Positions 9,073 through 16,731 of a stretch of DNA of 41,424 nucleotides are shown piece after piece. A program made the position numbers and the translations under genes. Source of the DNA: Chthonomonadales bacterium (lineage in GTDB: Bacteria; Armatimonadota; Chthonomonadetes; Chthonomonadales; CAJBBX01). Every line of letters starts with the position of its first letter. The stretch's first letter is position 1. The DNA lies in NCBI GenBank assembly GCA_027459625.1, contig DAIDHP010000035.1, positions 1 through 41,424 on the forward strand, written 5' to 3'. Under the pieces are notes generated by a model that saw only the letters and a list, made by a program, of their open reading frames with translations, searched no databases and was not told the origin of the DNA.

Positions 9073-10008
9073 CTAATTTCGGGAAGACACAAGTCGCTCC
9101 GCTAACTCGATCGCATCCACTGGCCAGAAGCATTCCGGACGCGGATGCATCACCCTGGGATCCTCCTTTTGAGGTCGGCAATTCAGAAGTGCATTCGCCC
9201 ACTGTTCCGGAATCGCATCATAACCATACACCGAGCCTAAAAGAGCCCCGCAGATTGCCGCATTGGTGTCAGTGTCCCCACCACGCATAACCGTATCAAT
9301 AACGCCTTTCTCCAAATTCATCGCATGAAGGAGTTGATACAAAGCGTTATGGAAGGCAATCAAAACCCATCCGGATAAATGCGTATAATTCTCAGGGGGC
9401 GCGACGGGGGCGCGGTCAATGACGGCAAGCAACGATGGTTCTGCGTTCATTTCGCTCGCCCATCGCTTGACATTCTTATATAGCTGTTTTGGATATGTTC
9501 CGGATTCAACGGCGTTTGCGATAGCCATTGAATATAACGCATTGGCATGTTTGCAAACCGAGTTAGGATGCGTAAGTGAGGCATCCAATTGAGCCCATTC
9601 CGCTACCACATTCAATTCATAGTTGGCTCCAAATATGCCCAACGGACTGATTCTCATCATGGCGCCGTTGGCTTGGCTATCCGGGTTAGGATGTCCGCTT
9701 AATGATGAGCGAATTGTCATGCCGCAATCAAAAGGATCGGTTGATATCCAATAACGATATTCGTTCATGGCCGAGACTGGATCATAACGACCGTTTTTCA
9801 CCAGCATCCTCGCAAGCAATAGAGCCATTTCGGAGTCGTCCGTCGGCTGTCCGGCAATGGTGTTCCAAACACCTCCGTCAACCAATTCCCGGACTCCGTT
9901 CGGATAGATACTCGAAATGTCATCCGCCGAATGAAATTCCACCAAGGCACCAAGAGAGTCTCCTGCAAGTTGCCCAAGCAGACAACCTTGAGCGCGATTA
10001 ATCTTCAC
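9073..10008 (-). CDS. ADP-ribosylglycohydrolase (DraG family)
   Basis: A 311-aa protein of the DraG/ARH family, which removes ADP-ribose from modified proteins, nucleic acids or small molecules using two Mg2+ ions. The metal-binding motifs are intact: QPTDDS at 54-59 and GGDTDTN at 243-249, with the GxLLGxLxGDSLGA N-terminal signature at 8-21. The start is GTG, with GAGGGGAG about 11 bases before it. A TATAAT box lies 34 bases upstream of the start. It forms the right-hand (downstream) boundary of the accessory island in the direction of transcription, and a fragment of a second copy of its 5' end is found at about 13045-13160. In defence islands such enzymes can act as antidotes to ADP-ribosyl toxins, but no toxin of that type is visible here. 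Confidence 0.92.
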   Translation of the reverse strand: MKINRAQGCLLGQLAGDSLGALVEFHSADDISSIYPNGVRELVDGGVWNTIAGQPTDDSEMALLLARMLVKNGRYDPVSAMNEYRYWISTDPFDCGMTIRSSLSGHPNPDSQANGAMMRISPLGIFGANYELNVVAEWAQLDASLTHPNSVCKHANALYSMAIANAVESGTYPKQLYKNVKRWASEMNAEPSLLAVIDRAPVAPPENYTHLSGWVLIAFHNALYQLLHAMNLEKGVIDTVMRGGDTDTNAAICGALLGSVYGYDAIPEQWANALLNCRPQKEDPRVMHPRPECFWPVDAIELAERLVSSRN

Positions 10009-10373
10009 GGTGTTATCAATCTCCCCTCGATATCTATTCGAATTATACGATAAATGACGGGAAGCAAAAATGACGAAATATCATCTCCTCATTATCTGCG
10101 TTAAAACTCTGCACCTCCATTGTTAAGAGACTGTAAAGGATTCATCTTAGCGGAATGTGTTTTATAACGGAGCCAATTAACGACATCCCAATAGCATACT
10201 GTGATTTGAAATTACAAATATTTTCCGAGTTTCGGTCAAGAGACGTCATCAATTCATATCCCAGGGATGCTCGTGAAAAAGCAAAATGATCGCACTGCAA
10301 TGCATACGCCAAAACCTTGAATGTCATTATTGGCGAACTCTAAGTATTCGGACTTGCAAGGCATCTCGAAACG
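10009..10373. other. 365-base spacer
   Basis: Apart from the TATAAT box at 10042-10047, this AT-rich spacer shows no gene I would call. A 61-codon minus-strand frame at 10142-10327 exists, but it has no ribosome binding site and no recognisable similarity. No terminator hairpin is evident after the J-domain gene. Confidence 0.4.
10042..10047 (-). promoter_or_regulatory. -10 box before the ADP-ribosylglycohydrolase gene
   Basis: A perfect TATAAT on the minus strand lies 34 bases upstream of the GTG start, which would give a 5' leader of about 27 bases. No good -35 element is seen at 16-18 bases upstream, so the promoter would be weak or need an activator. Confidence 0.4.
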
Positions 10374-11261
10374 CTATTCCCACCATCCCTTTTTTTCGAT
10401 ATGTTTTCTTTGTATGTAGTCAATTCTCCATTGACAATCCTTCGCCCATTCGGAATCCCCGAATTCATGGAGCACCTTTCTATATTCAATGATTGATGCA
10501 GGATATTTTTGGAGACCGGAATCGAGGATTCGTGCGATGCGATATTGCGCATATGCGGCTTCATCCATGTTGCGATAGTGTAATATAACGTATTGGAAAA
10601 TATTGATGGCATCGTCATATTTATGAAGGTCATCCAATATATCACCTTTGTTTAAATATGCACCCAATATGGCTTTAATGGAAGTGCAACTATTTATAGC
10701 AATATCGCAATAGTTTAACGCATTTGATAAGTTATGCTCGTTTATATTGCATGCAATTATGGTGGCTAATATGGTGTCATAATCATTTGGATTTGGATTT
10801 CGCTGTAACATAACTTCAAGCGTGACTGCAGCGCTTTTATAATCATGTAAATCTACGAATTGTATTTCAGCGATTTTACCATGCGCGATATATTCCAGTT
10901 CCAATCCTTGGTTTTCTGATACAATCGATTGCAGTATGGAAATAGATTTGCGATAACAATCGTTTTTCCCCCCGCCTGCGTTCGCCACTTCCATTAGTGT
11001 GTTGACTATCTCCATACGGCAATCATTCACGCCACACGAACCGGAATAGTGACTTCCGTTATTCGAATTTATTATCATATCATAAGCCGCGTTTATCCGC
11101 TTCATACGCTCCTCGTACTCGGCTTTAAGATTCGTCGGCACCGTATCAGGATGATACTTACCTGCCAAATAACGATGCATATGATTTATTGTTTCCAAGT
11201 CCGCCTTGGGATGAACCTGAAGGATTTCATATGGATCTTGGATATTTGATTCTTGGTTCAT
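10374..11261 (-). CDS. J-domain protein with C-terminal TPR-like repeats
   Basis: A 295-aa protein. Residues 9-70 form a J domain (DPYEILQVHP start, HPD at 37-39), the module that stimulates Hsp70/DnaK ATPase. Instead of the Gly/Phe and zinc domains of DnaJ, the rest is helical. From about residue 80 onward it contains TPR-like repeats (YKSAAVTLEVML.RNPN, YDDAINIFQYVILHY, YPASIIEYRKVLHEFGDSEWA), so it probably delivers a specific client to the chaperone. It starts 22 bases after the stop of 11284-12693 and is presumably co-transcribed with it. Its likely client is therefore the upstream membrane protein. No DnaK is encoded in the window. J-domain proteins of this compact type do occur in defence islands, but a defence role here is inference. 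Confidence 0.82.
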   Translation of the reverse strand: MNQESNIQDPYEILQVHPKADLETINHMHRYLAGKYHPDTVPTNLKAEYEERMKRINAAYDMIINSNNGSHYSGSCGVNDCRMEIVNTLMEVANAGGGKNDCYRKSISILQSIVSENQGLELEYIAHGKIAEIQFVDLHDYKSAAVTLEVMLQRNPNPNDYDTILATIIACNINEHNLSNALNYCDIAINSCTSIKAILGAYLNKGDILDDLHKYDDAINIFQYVILHYRNMDEAAYAQYRIARILDSGLQKYPASIIEYRKVLHEFGDSEWAKDCQWRIDYIQRKHIEKKGWWE

Positions 11262-11283
11262 TGCACCTCACAATTTATCTGAT

Positions 11284-12693
11284 TTATGAATCTGGATATT
11301 TGAAAGAGGGATCGAGTTTTTTTCTTTCCTCCCATACTCTTCGCCGCGCTTGATTTATATTGTGAAGCAGAGCATCATTTGATCCTATTCCACTTCGGAT
11401 GTTTGGTTCCGTAGCCATAAGCAGACCCAATTGTTTCCAATCACCCTTTTGCGCTGCGTTTATCACGATATTCTTAACATTATCCATCATACGTTTTAAA
11501 TCGTCAATTTGCTGTTTGGCGTTAACCAAGGACCTCTCAACCATTACCGTATACATATCCGGCCATAACTTGTACCTCAACGATGATGCTCTCTGTTCAT
11601 ACACAGATTGCAATTTTTGATATGAGGTGTTCATATCGCGGATGGGTTTGTCGATATACGCCATAATATCACGTATTTTCGAGGAATAGCTTTTTCCATA
11701 CTCCGCAAGTGACATTTCCATATGTGCAATTGCGGAATTCAAAGGATGTCGTTTCCACTTTTCACCACAAAATGCCCCGCCAATACCTCCAGCAATTGCA
11801 CCTATTACCGAACCGACAAGCGTTCCAAAACCGGGACATAATATAGTTCCAATTGTACCGCCTATTTGGCCCCCAATAACAACTCCGGTTCCTTTTGTTA
11901 TAATCTCTTTCATCGTATGTGTTACGGCGGCGTCTATATCCTTGTCATCCCTAATTACTTGTTTTGTGTTCCGGGCTATGGCAAATAAAATGGTGAAAAT
12001 AGGCATATGAAGATTAGACAATTCCAAAGCGGAGGTTCCGTGGGCCTGAGACAAACCATGTTGGATAGCATCATGTATTTGTTGATGGTTCAAACCGTTA
12101 AGTCGATCTATATTATCAATCACTTGGCCATGGGCGTCGGTTGGTACGATATAAATCACCCCGGGATGGGTGAGCGCATCCGCCTTGATCGAGCTCATAT
12201 TCGCCACATCCTTGATATTGACCAGGTGATGATCAACGATAAAATCCCAAACCGGTTGATTTGAGGTGTCGGCGACATGAACCGAGTGTCCCGCATGAAT
12301 TAATATATCCCTCGCTTGCTGTTCCGCATAATACCCCGATAGTCTATTTAAGAAACCCTGCTTCCCAGCCTCATTCAATGAATCATAATGTTCATGGATG
12401 TATCTTACAAAATCAAAACCGTTATGAATCGGCTGAGTGCTTGAAAATGAGGCAGCGTCAATAAGATGAGGATCAATCGTTGCCCAACTCCATAAAAACT
12501 CGGCGAATGTAATACCTCCATACGCCGCTATTTCCGCTGGATTGATCCCATAATCACCTGTCAATTCCCCAATTTCCCTGAAATCTATTTTCTGGTTCAC
12601 CTTTCCCATCAGTTTTCGGTATTGGTTTAACCAGGCAACTCTCCATGCGGCGACACCGATCCCCCCAAAGATCAAGCAGCTTATAATCTCCAT
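11284..12693 (-). CDS. Membrane glycine-zipper protein with nuclease-like core
   Basis: A 469-aa protein that I cannot name. In order it has an N-terminal membrane helix (about residues 3-22) and a middle region of about 110-205. There YYAEQQARDILIHAGHSV, PVWDFIVD and LVNIKDV follow the E...D...xxK spacing of PD-(D/E)XK-type nuclease cores (E124, D150, K161), although the usual acidic residue two before the lysine is N159. A long glycine-zipper hydrophobic block follows at about 265-310 (GGQIGGTIG, GSVIGAIAGGIGG), of the type that inserts into membranes. The C-terminus, to 469, is a charged, probably coiled-coil helical region. The ATG has GGAGGAT directly upstream. It is the first gene of a two-gene unit with the J-domain protein. 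Confidence 0.72.
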   Translation of the reverse strand: MEIISCLIFGGIGVAAWRVAWLNQYRKLMGKVNQKIDFREIGELTGDYGINPAEIAAYGGITFAEFLWSWATIDPHLIDAASFSSTQPIHNGFDFVRYIHEHYDSLNEAGKQGFLNRLSGYYAEQQARDILIHAGHSVHVADTSNQPVWDFIVDHHLVNIKDVANMSSIKADALTHPGVIYIVPTDAHGQVIDNIDRLNGLNHQQIHDAIQHGLSQAHGTSALELSNLHMPIFTILFAIARNTKQVIRDDKDIDAAVTHTMKEIITKGTGVVIGGQIGGTIGTILCPGFGTLVGSVIGAIAGGIGGAFCGEKWKRHPLNSAIAHMEMSLAEYGKSYSSKIRDIMAYIDKPIRDMNTSYQKLQSVYEQRASSLRYKLWPDMYTVMVERSLVNAKQQIDDLKRMMDNVKNIVINAAQKGDWKQLGLLMATEPNIRSGIGSNDALLHNINQARRRVWEERKKLDPSFKYPDS

Positions 12694-13044
12694 TATCCTC
12701 CCCTCCTACTATTCTCTCTTTCAACACGCTACATGCCAAGATGGAATATTATAACTCGCAAGATATTCCGTGTTCCCCGGTAAAACTACGGGTTGTTGAA
12801 GAGATTCCCCCTGTAATGACGGTACGACCGTGCGAATAGGCGCGCATGCGTCTTTTACACCCAAAACTATTCGAACTCTCTATGTGTAATAACTCAAATC
12901 AGTTTTGCCAATCCGGAAAATCTTTTTTTGCACATTGTTGCTTGCAGTTCCATGGAATGAGGGCTTGGTTGTGGCAGGTTTCGGTTCTTAGTGGCGGCCC
13001 ACGCACCATAGCTTTTATCCCTTGATGTCATAGGCTTGTGAGGA
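12694..13044. other. Spacer upstream of the glycine-zipper gene
   Basis: Contains a minus-strand TATAAT at 12748-12753, 55 bases before the ATG of the glycine-zipper gene, without a recognisable -35 box. This is a candidate promoter for the two-gene unit. The rest, about 12780-13044, has no gene or repeat that I can support. It leads directly into the ADP-ribosylglycohydrolase fragment. Confidence 0.35.
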
Positions 13045-13160
13045 GTTGAGCCACCATACTCGTAAGCCCTCTATTATGGATGGGATATCTTTAACTTCAA
13101 TCCCAACGGATGTACCCCCGCCGAGCTTACCAAGCGGACAACCTTGTGCGCGATTACTTC
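13045..13160 (-). pseudogene. 5'-end fragment of an ADP-ribosylglycohydrolase gene
   Basis: On the minus strand this encodes NRAQGCPLGKLGGGTSVG followed by KDIPSII.G.RV, matching the first about 45 residues of the intact enzyme at 9073-10008 (NRAQGCLLGQLAGDSLGA, then DDISSIYPNGVRE). DNA similarity is obvious as well: CCAAGCGGACAACCTTGTGCGC here against CCAAGCAGACAACCTTGAGCGC there. The start codon position is lost, the GDS metal/structural motif has become GGGTS, and the frame stops about 25 codons later. Everything downstream of the N-terminus, including both metal motifs, is absent, so this is a dead remnant. It abuts the 3' end of the McrC-like gene. Confidence 0.75.
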
Positions 13161-13168
13161 TTCTCTCG

Positions 13169-14278
13169 CTAGCAGACCAAATCCAATAGTTGTCTGCGAA
13201 TCTCCTTTGAATCAGCCCCAAGATCAACGGTGGCGAATCGAATCTGGTGATTCTGGATTACGACATATTCGTTTACCTGATGATCAATCGAGGGATGAAG
13301 GAGCAGCCCCGAGGCATTATTGGCGAGAGAGTCACCATCACGCTCTTGTGACCTCAAATAGGCGTATATCTGATAAATGTAACCACTGTGAAGTGATTCC
13401 TCTCGGCGCCAACCAGGTGTCACCACGGAATTGAACTTCGTGTCAATGACGATACGGCTTTCTAAGGCTGGGTGTTCTATGATAATATCGGTGCGCATCC
13501 GGGGAAGTATCTTATCGATTCCGGAACTCTTGCAATCCTCATGCCAGTCTATGAATTTACCCGCTTGGACGTTCCATCCTTTTTTGGATAGGACGACATC
13601 ATAAAATCCGGCGATCCCTTTTTCGTAAAGCTTTCGAATCCAAGTGATGTCTCCATTCGGCTTTGATAAATACTTTGCGCCTTCGGACTCCGTGGGCAAA
13701 GCGAGATGGAACGCCAGATGCGCCGCCTCAACCATTGGGCGATCTTCGATATCATGCATTCCGAAACGATCCATGGAGACCTCGTTTCGGCTCGGGTGTT
13801 CTCCGATAACCCCCATGCGCCTCAGGCTTGCCGCCAAGGATCGGCATCGATGAGCCAGCGTACTCTTAACCATTTGGGATATTTCCTCAAGCGCCGCTCG
13901 GACGTAGCGGTTTCTGACGGTGTCGATGGTCAATTCATCGAACCGGCAGGCAACTTTCCCCAGGTCCAGCAGCCGACGCCGTTCGGTGCACAGCAGATCA
14001 ATCCGCCCGCGCACGCGACCGAGAACCGCCTCACGTGTTTGATAGCCATAACTTAAGTTGCGTCTAAGTCGGCGTTCAACGTAATGGCAAAGTATTTCCG
14101 CGACCAAAGCAGGGATGTCATCAGGGTTATCCTCTATGGCAATCCTCGCCCTTTGGCAATCTTGATACAGCGAGGATGCATACAGCAATAGCCACCAAAG
14201 GTTGCGAACCGGAATGCCTCCGATCCGGTTAATCCCTTCATGTGTGTCCGATACGGTGTCGGATGCGTTAGGTGTCAT
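13169..14278 (-). CDS. mcrC: McrC-like nuclease subunit of a McrBC-type restriction system
   Basis: A 369-aa protein. The start GIPVRNLWWLLLYA (21-34) is the typical McrC N-terminal block. The nuclease core is intact: D264 in RTDIII, then IDTK with D279 and K281, the PD-(D/E)XK triad. McrC binds the McrB AAA+ ring, stimulates its GTPase and cuts DNA once methylated sites have been read. The gene begins two bases after the AAA+ ORF's stop, with AGGGG 8 bases before the ATG, so the two are co-translated. The C-terminus ends within ten bases of the ADP-ribosylglycohydrolase fragment. The nuclease itself shows no sign of decay, although its motor gene is broken into several ORFs. Confidence 0.88.
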   Translation of the reverse strand: MTPNASDTVSDTHEGINRIGGIPVRNLWWLLLYASSLYQDCQRARIAIEDNPDDIPALVAEILCHYVERRLRRNLSYGYQTREAVLGRVRGRIDLLCTERRRLLDLGKVACRFDELTIDTVRNRYVRAALEEISQMVKSTLAHRCRSLAASLRRMGVIGEHPSRNEVSMDRFGMHDIEDRPMVEAAHLAFHLALPTESEGAKYLSKPNGDITWIRKLYEKGIAGFYDVVLSKKGWNVQAGKFIDWHEDCKSSGIDKILPRMRTDIIIEHPALESRIVIDTKFNSVVTPGWRREESLHSGYIYQIYAYLRSQERDGDSLANNASGLLLHPSIDHQVNEYVVIQNHQIRFATVDLGADSKEIRRQLLDLVC

Positions 14279-14280
14279 GT

Positions 14281-15102
14281 TCAGAACCCCTCAAGCAGAC
14301 TCTCTCTCGCCTTCCTGGCTTCATCAAGCTTATCGAACCAGTATTCGTTGAGTAACGGTCCGATTTCGGTTTCAACAACCTCTCGGAACCATTTCCGGGC
14401 ATCACTAGTATCCTCTTCGGATGAAGGTGTGACATAGCTATGTCCGATTCTAAATTGACGACCCAGATTTGCATCCTCTGAGATTTTCTTATTTAGCTCA
14501 TTGATGCGTTTCTCGATCTCATCAAGTTCCTCATTATTAACACCATGTTTAAGACACCAATCGCGCCATGGCTTGCCGAAAGTGGGCTCCAGTTCGATGA
14601 AGGCAAAACGCCGGCGCAGCGCCAGATCGACCAGGGCTAGGGAGCGGTCGGCAATATTCATTGTGCCGATGACATAGAGGTTCTCCGGGATGTAAACACG
14701 CTCATCATTTGATCGTTTATAGGTGAGTTCCAAGGCTGCATCCGGCGTTCTCTTGTCGGCTTCAAGCAATGTCAGCATCTCGCCGAAAATCTGCGCGGCA
14801 TTCCCGCGATTGATCTCTTCGATAACGACAACGTAATTTGAATTCGGATCTTTCTTCGCTGCATTTATCATTTCCATGAAAGGTCCATCCACAAGTGTGA
14901 GATTGCCGTCACCTGCAGGCCGCCATCCGCGAATAAAATCTTCGTATGAAAGGTTTGGATGAAACTGGACCGCTCGAACCTTGCCGTCATCGTGTCGCCC
15001 CATCAAAGCGTAAGCCAATCGTTTGGCAAGCCATGTCTTTCCGGTTCCCGGAGGTCCTTGAATGATGAGGTTTTTCTTGCGGCGAAGACGATCGAGAATC
15101 AT
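14281..15102 (-). CDS. mcrB: AAA+ motor domain of a McrB-like protein (separate ORF)
   Basis: A 273-aa ORF consisting of only the McrB AAA+ GTPase-type module. It has Walker A GPPGTGKT (16-23), QFHPNLSYEDFIRG, Walker B VVVIEEINRGN (91-101), sensor TMN (147-149), the ADRSLALVDLALRRRF block and a GHSY sensor-2 region. Family members carry this module at the C-terminus of proteins of about 600-700 aa. Here it starts abruptly four residues before a conserved RLRRKKNL. The start ATG overlaps the stop of the preceding ORF as ATGA and has only a weak ribosome site. Adding one G (CTG-GAT-ATG) just before the ATG would fuse the two ORFs as ..REYLDMILDRLRRKKNL.., the spacing I expect for the family. 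A frameshift is therefore as likely as a natural split. Confidence 0.85.
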   Translation of the reverse strand: MILDRLRRKKNLIIQGPPGTGKTWLAKRLAYALMGRHDDGKVRAVQFHPNLSYEDFIRGWRPAGDGNLTLVDGPFMEMINAAKKDPNSNYVVVIEEINRGNAAQIFGEMLTLLEADKRTPDAALELTYKRSNDERVYIPENLYVIGTMNIADRSLALVDLALRRRFAFIELEPTFGKPWRDWCLKHGVNNEELDEIEKRINELNKKISEDANLGRQFRIGHSYVTPSSEEDTSDARKWFREVVETEIGPLLNEYWFDKLDEARKARESLLEGF

Positions 15103-15473
15103 ATCAGATATTCCCGGTTGATAAAACAGCCATCCTCCACAATGTTATTAATAGAAAAAGTAATAATTGATGCATAATCATTATCAACCGATAATTTATT
15201 TTCTTCAGCATGTACTTTATGTGACTGCTGATCTGATACGGAATCAGATTTTATAAAGCGGTATTTTCCATACGATATAAATTCTAATTGTTTCGAATCG
15301 CGTAATTCTTGTAATGTTCTATTGATTGAAGAATCCACAGTATTATTTTGAGGATATTCTTTTTTTAGATCATCCAGAAATCTATCTCCGAATTCCTGAC
15401 GAGTAAAAATTAAAGATTTTTTTTCAGAACAAAGTAATTGTATTTTGGAATATATATTATTTCTCCAACACAT
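15099..15473 (-). CDS. DpnI-C/Dam-replacing-type winged-helix ORF leading into McrB AAA+
   Basis: A 124-aa ORF. Residues 1-74 match the pattern of the winged helix found at the C-terminus of DpnI and in Dam-replacing proteins: W near the start, FTRQEF, then YPQNNTVDSSINRTLQELRD, LEF and GKYRF. In DpnI this domain helps read N6-methyladenine in GATC. The C-terminal tail (FSINNIVEDGCFINREYL) is instead the stretch that normally precedes the McrB AAA+ domain. A strong GGAGG lies 9 bases before its ATG. The ORF is in the same frame as the preceding EVE-type ORF, separated by one TAA and five codons, and ends by ATGA overlap with the AAA+ ORF. Its DNA is visibly more AT-rich than both flanks. Confidence 0.7.
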   Translation of the reverse strand: MCWRNNIYSKIQLLCSEKKSLIFTRQEFGDRFLDDLKKEYPQNNTVDSSINRTLQELRDSKQLEFISYGKYRFIKSDSVSDQQSHKVHAEENKLSVDNDYASIITFSINNIVEDGCFINREYLI

Positions 15474-15488
15474 GCTTTTCAGCCTCCG

Positions 15489-16340
15489 TTAACCGTTTAC
15501 ATTCATAACAAATAAACAAGTGTTTTGGTTATTTACAAGAGTAATGTCATCAAATATTAAGCCTGGTTCCTCCATATTAAGTATTTCAGTAGATTCAGAA
15601 GCGATATTCTCCATATTCTTGTTTTTCATGCTCATAATAAACAGCTTAATGAAGGTAAACGGGCAGATATCCTGGAGTGGGGATTTCTCATTTTTACTCA
15701 ATTGATCGTTTAAAACGTTACCCATTCCTACGGTGGATGAGGATAATTCGTGCAGCTTAGCCACCAATTCATGGCGTTTGTTTTTGTATGGCAAAAGCTT
15801 ATCCGCAAAGGCTGTGTAGAATCGGGTCCAGTCGAAACGGCGATTGTCGTCAGGGATATCACCGAAACGTTCACACCATAAAGGATAATTGCGAAATCGG
15901 TCAATGTCTTGATTCTTTCCCTCGAATGTGAATCCAATCAAAGCATCGGTGATCCAATTGCCGGGCGAGACCCGCCAAACCGTGCCTCGATTCGTGTGGA
16001 AGTACCACTCTCGCGGGGGATCGTAAGGTATCCAGTCAACCTTCAAGGTGCGGCCGTCCCCAAGATTCTCTTTCACCGTGCCAATGGCTTTGATCGCCAT
16101 GACGGAAACGTTTAAGCCTCGGTTATCAAAAGGGAGACCATGCTTTCGGATATATGACGACTTGATCGCGATACGGTCCCCTGCCTGGATGGACTTCACC
16201 TCATCGATGTATTTGTCCGAATACCCATTCTCCCAAACGCCCTCCTGCAGAAAACGCGGAGTCTGATCCTCGGTCCCGCCATACATGGCTCCGACAAACC
16301 AACAGGCTCCCGCACCGGCGTCTTCAGTTTTGGAATTCAT
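15489..16340 (-). CDS. EVE-type modified-base reader, N-terminal part of a McrB-like protein
   Basis: A 283-aa protein. Residues 13-160 (CWFVGAMYGG, IQAGDRIAIKSSYIRK, REWYF, WRVSPGNW) look like the N-terminal EVE/PUA-like domain of McrB relatives, which binds modified cytosine or adenine. It continues with the family's middle domain (FDWTRFYTAFADKLLPY, then PLQDICPFTF), but the last about 60 residues are diverged and the protein stops at VNNQN..., where homologues go on for another 150 or so residues to the AAA+ module. I start it at the ATG at 16340, which has AAGGAGA 8 bases upstream; an earlier ATG at 16373 has poor spacing. It is the first gene of a four-ORF unit ending with mcrC. Confidence 0.8.
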   Translation of the reverse strand: MNSKTEDAGAGACWFVGAMYGGTEDQTPRFLQEGVWENGYSDKYIDEVKSIQAGDRIAIKSSYIRKHGLPFDNRGLNVSVMAIKAIGTVKENLGDGRTLKVDWIPYDPPREWYFHTNRGTVWRVSPGNWITDALIGFTFEGKNQDIDRFRNYPLWCERFGDIPDDNRRFDWTRFYTAFADKLLPYKNKRHELVAKLHELSSSTVGMGNVLNDQLSKNEKSPLQDICPFTFIKLFIMSMKNKNMENIASESTEILNMEEPGLIFDDITLVNNQNTCLFVMNVNG

Positions 16341-16386
16341 AATCCGTTCTCCTTCTTTATATTCCAGAATCATCAGATCCTATTTG

Positions 16387-16560
16387 TCAAAAAATGGAAC
16401 CCTCAGGATTAAGGCGAAGGACGACGATTCCGTGTTCCGTCAGGAGCATCACGAGTTGTCGCCCGTTCATTAGAGTGACGGGGGGTCTTGTCGTGCTGAG
16501 CCGCTTCCTTGATGGCTCCAGCACTAAAGTAACTGGTGGTGATAATCAGTCTATGATCTC
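16387..16560 (-). pseudogene. Decayed C-terminus of an Mrr-like restriction endonuclease
   Basis: Minus-strand reading gives DHRLIITTSYFSAGAIKEAA in one frame, then, after a shift at a run of six C's near 16480, PPVTLMNGRQLVMLL and a stop at 16387-16389. Together these reproduce the end of the Mrr catalytic domain (FITT..FS..A..EA......I.LIDG..LV.LL). In-frame stops are present upstream, and the catalytic D..QxK part is absent, so this is a remnant. The stretch 16561-16731 just upstream reads partly as coding-like sequence (VIEEQTLWG..) broken by stops, and may be more of the same decayed gene or of another one. Confidence 0.65.
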
Positions 16561-16731
16561 CCTTCCCTACGGTTCTCTGTACTTACTCATATATGGAAAG
16601 GTTATGCGCAAACCTAGTCCTATTTCAGCAACCAGACACTTCAAACCGGTCACCCCACAAGGTCTGTTCTTCGATGACCTCGCAGGCACTGTTATGAACG
16701 GTGCTGTATTGCCAAACATCCTGCATCGACA

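Noticed and set aside
16341-16373. Upstream ATG at 16373 for the EVE-type ORF
   Set aside because: Its ribosome site is too close. The ATG at 16340 has AAGGAGA 8 bases upstream.
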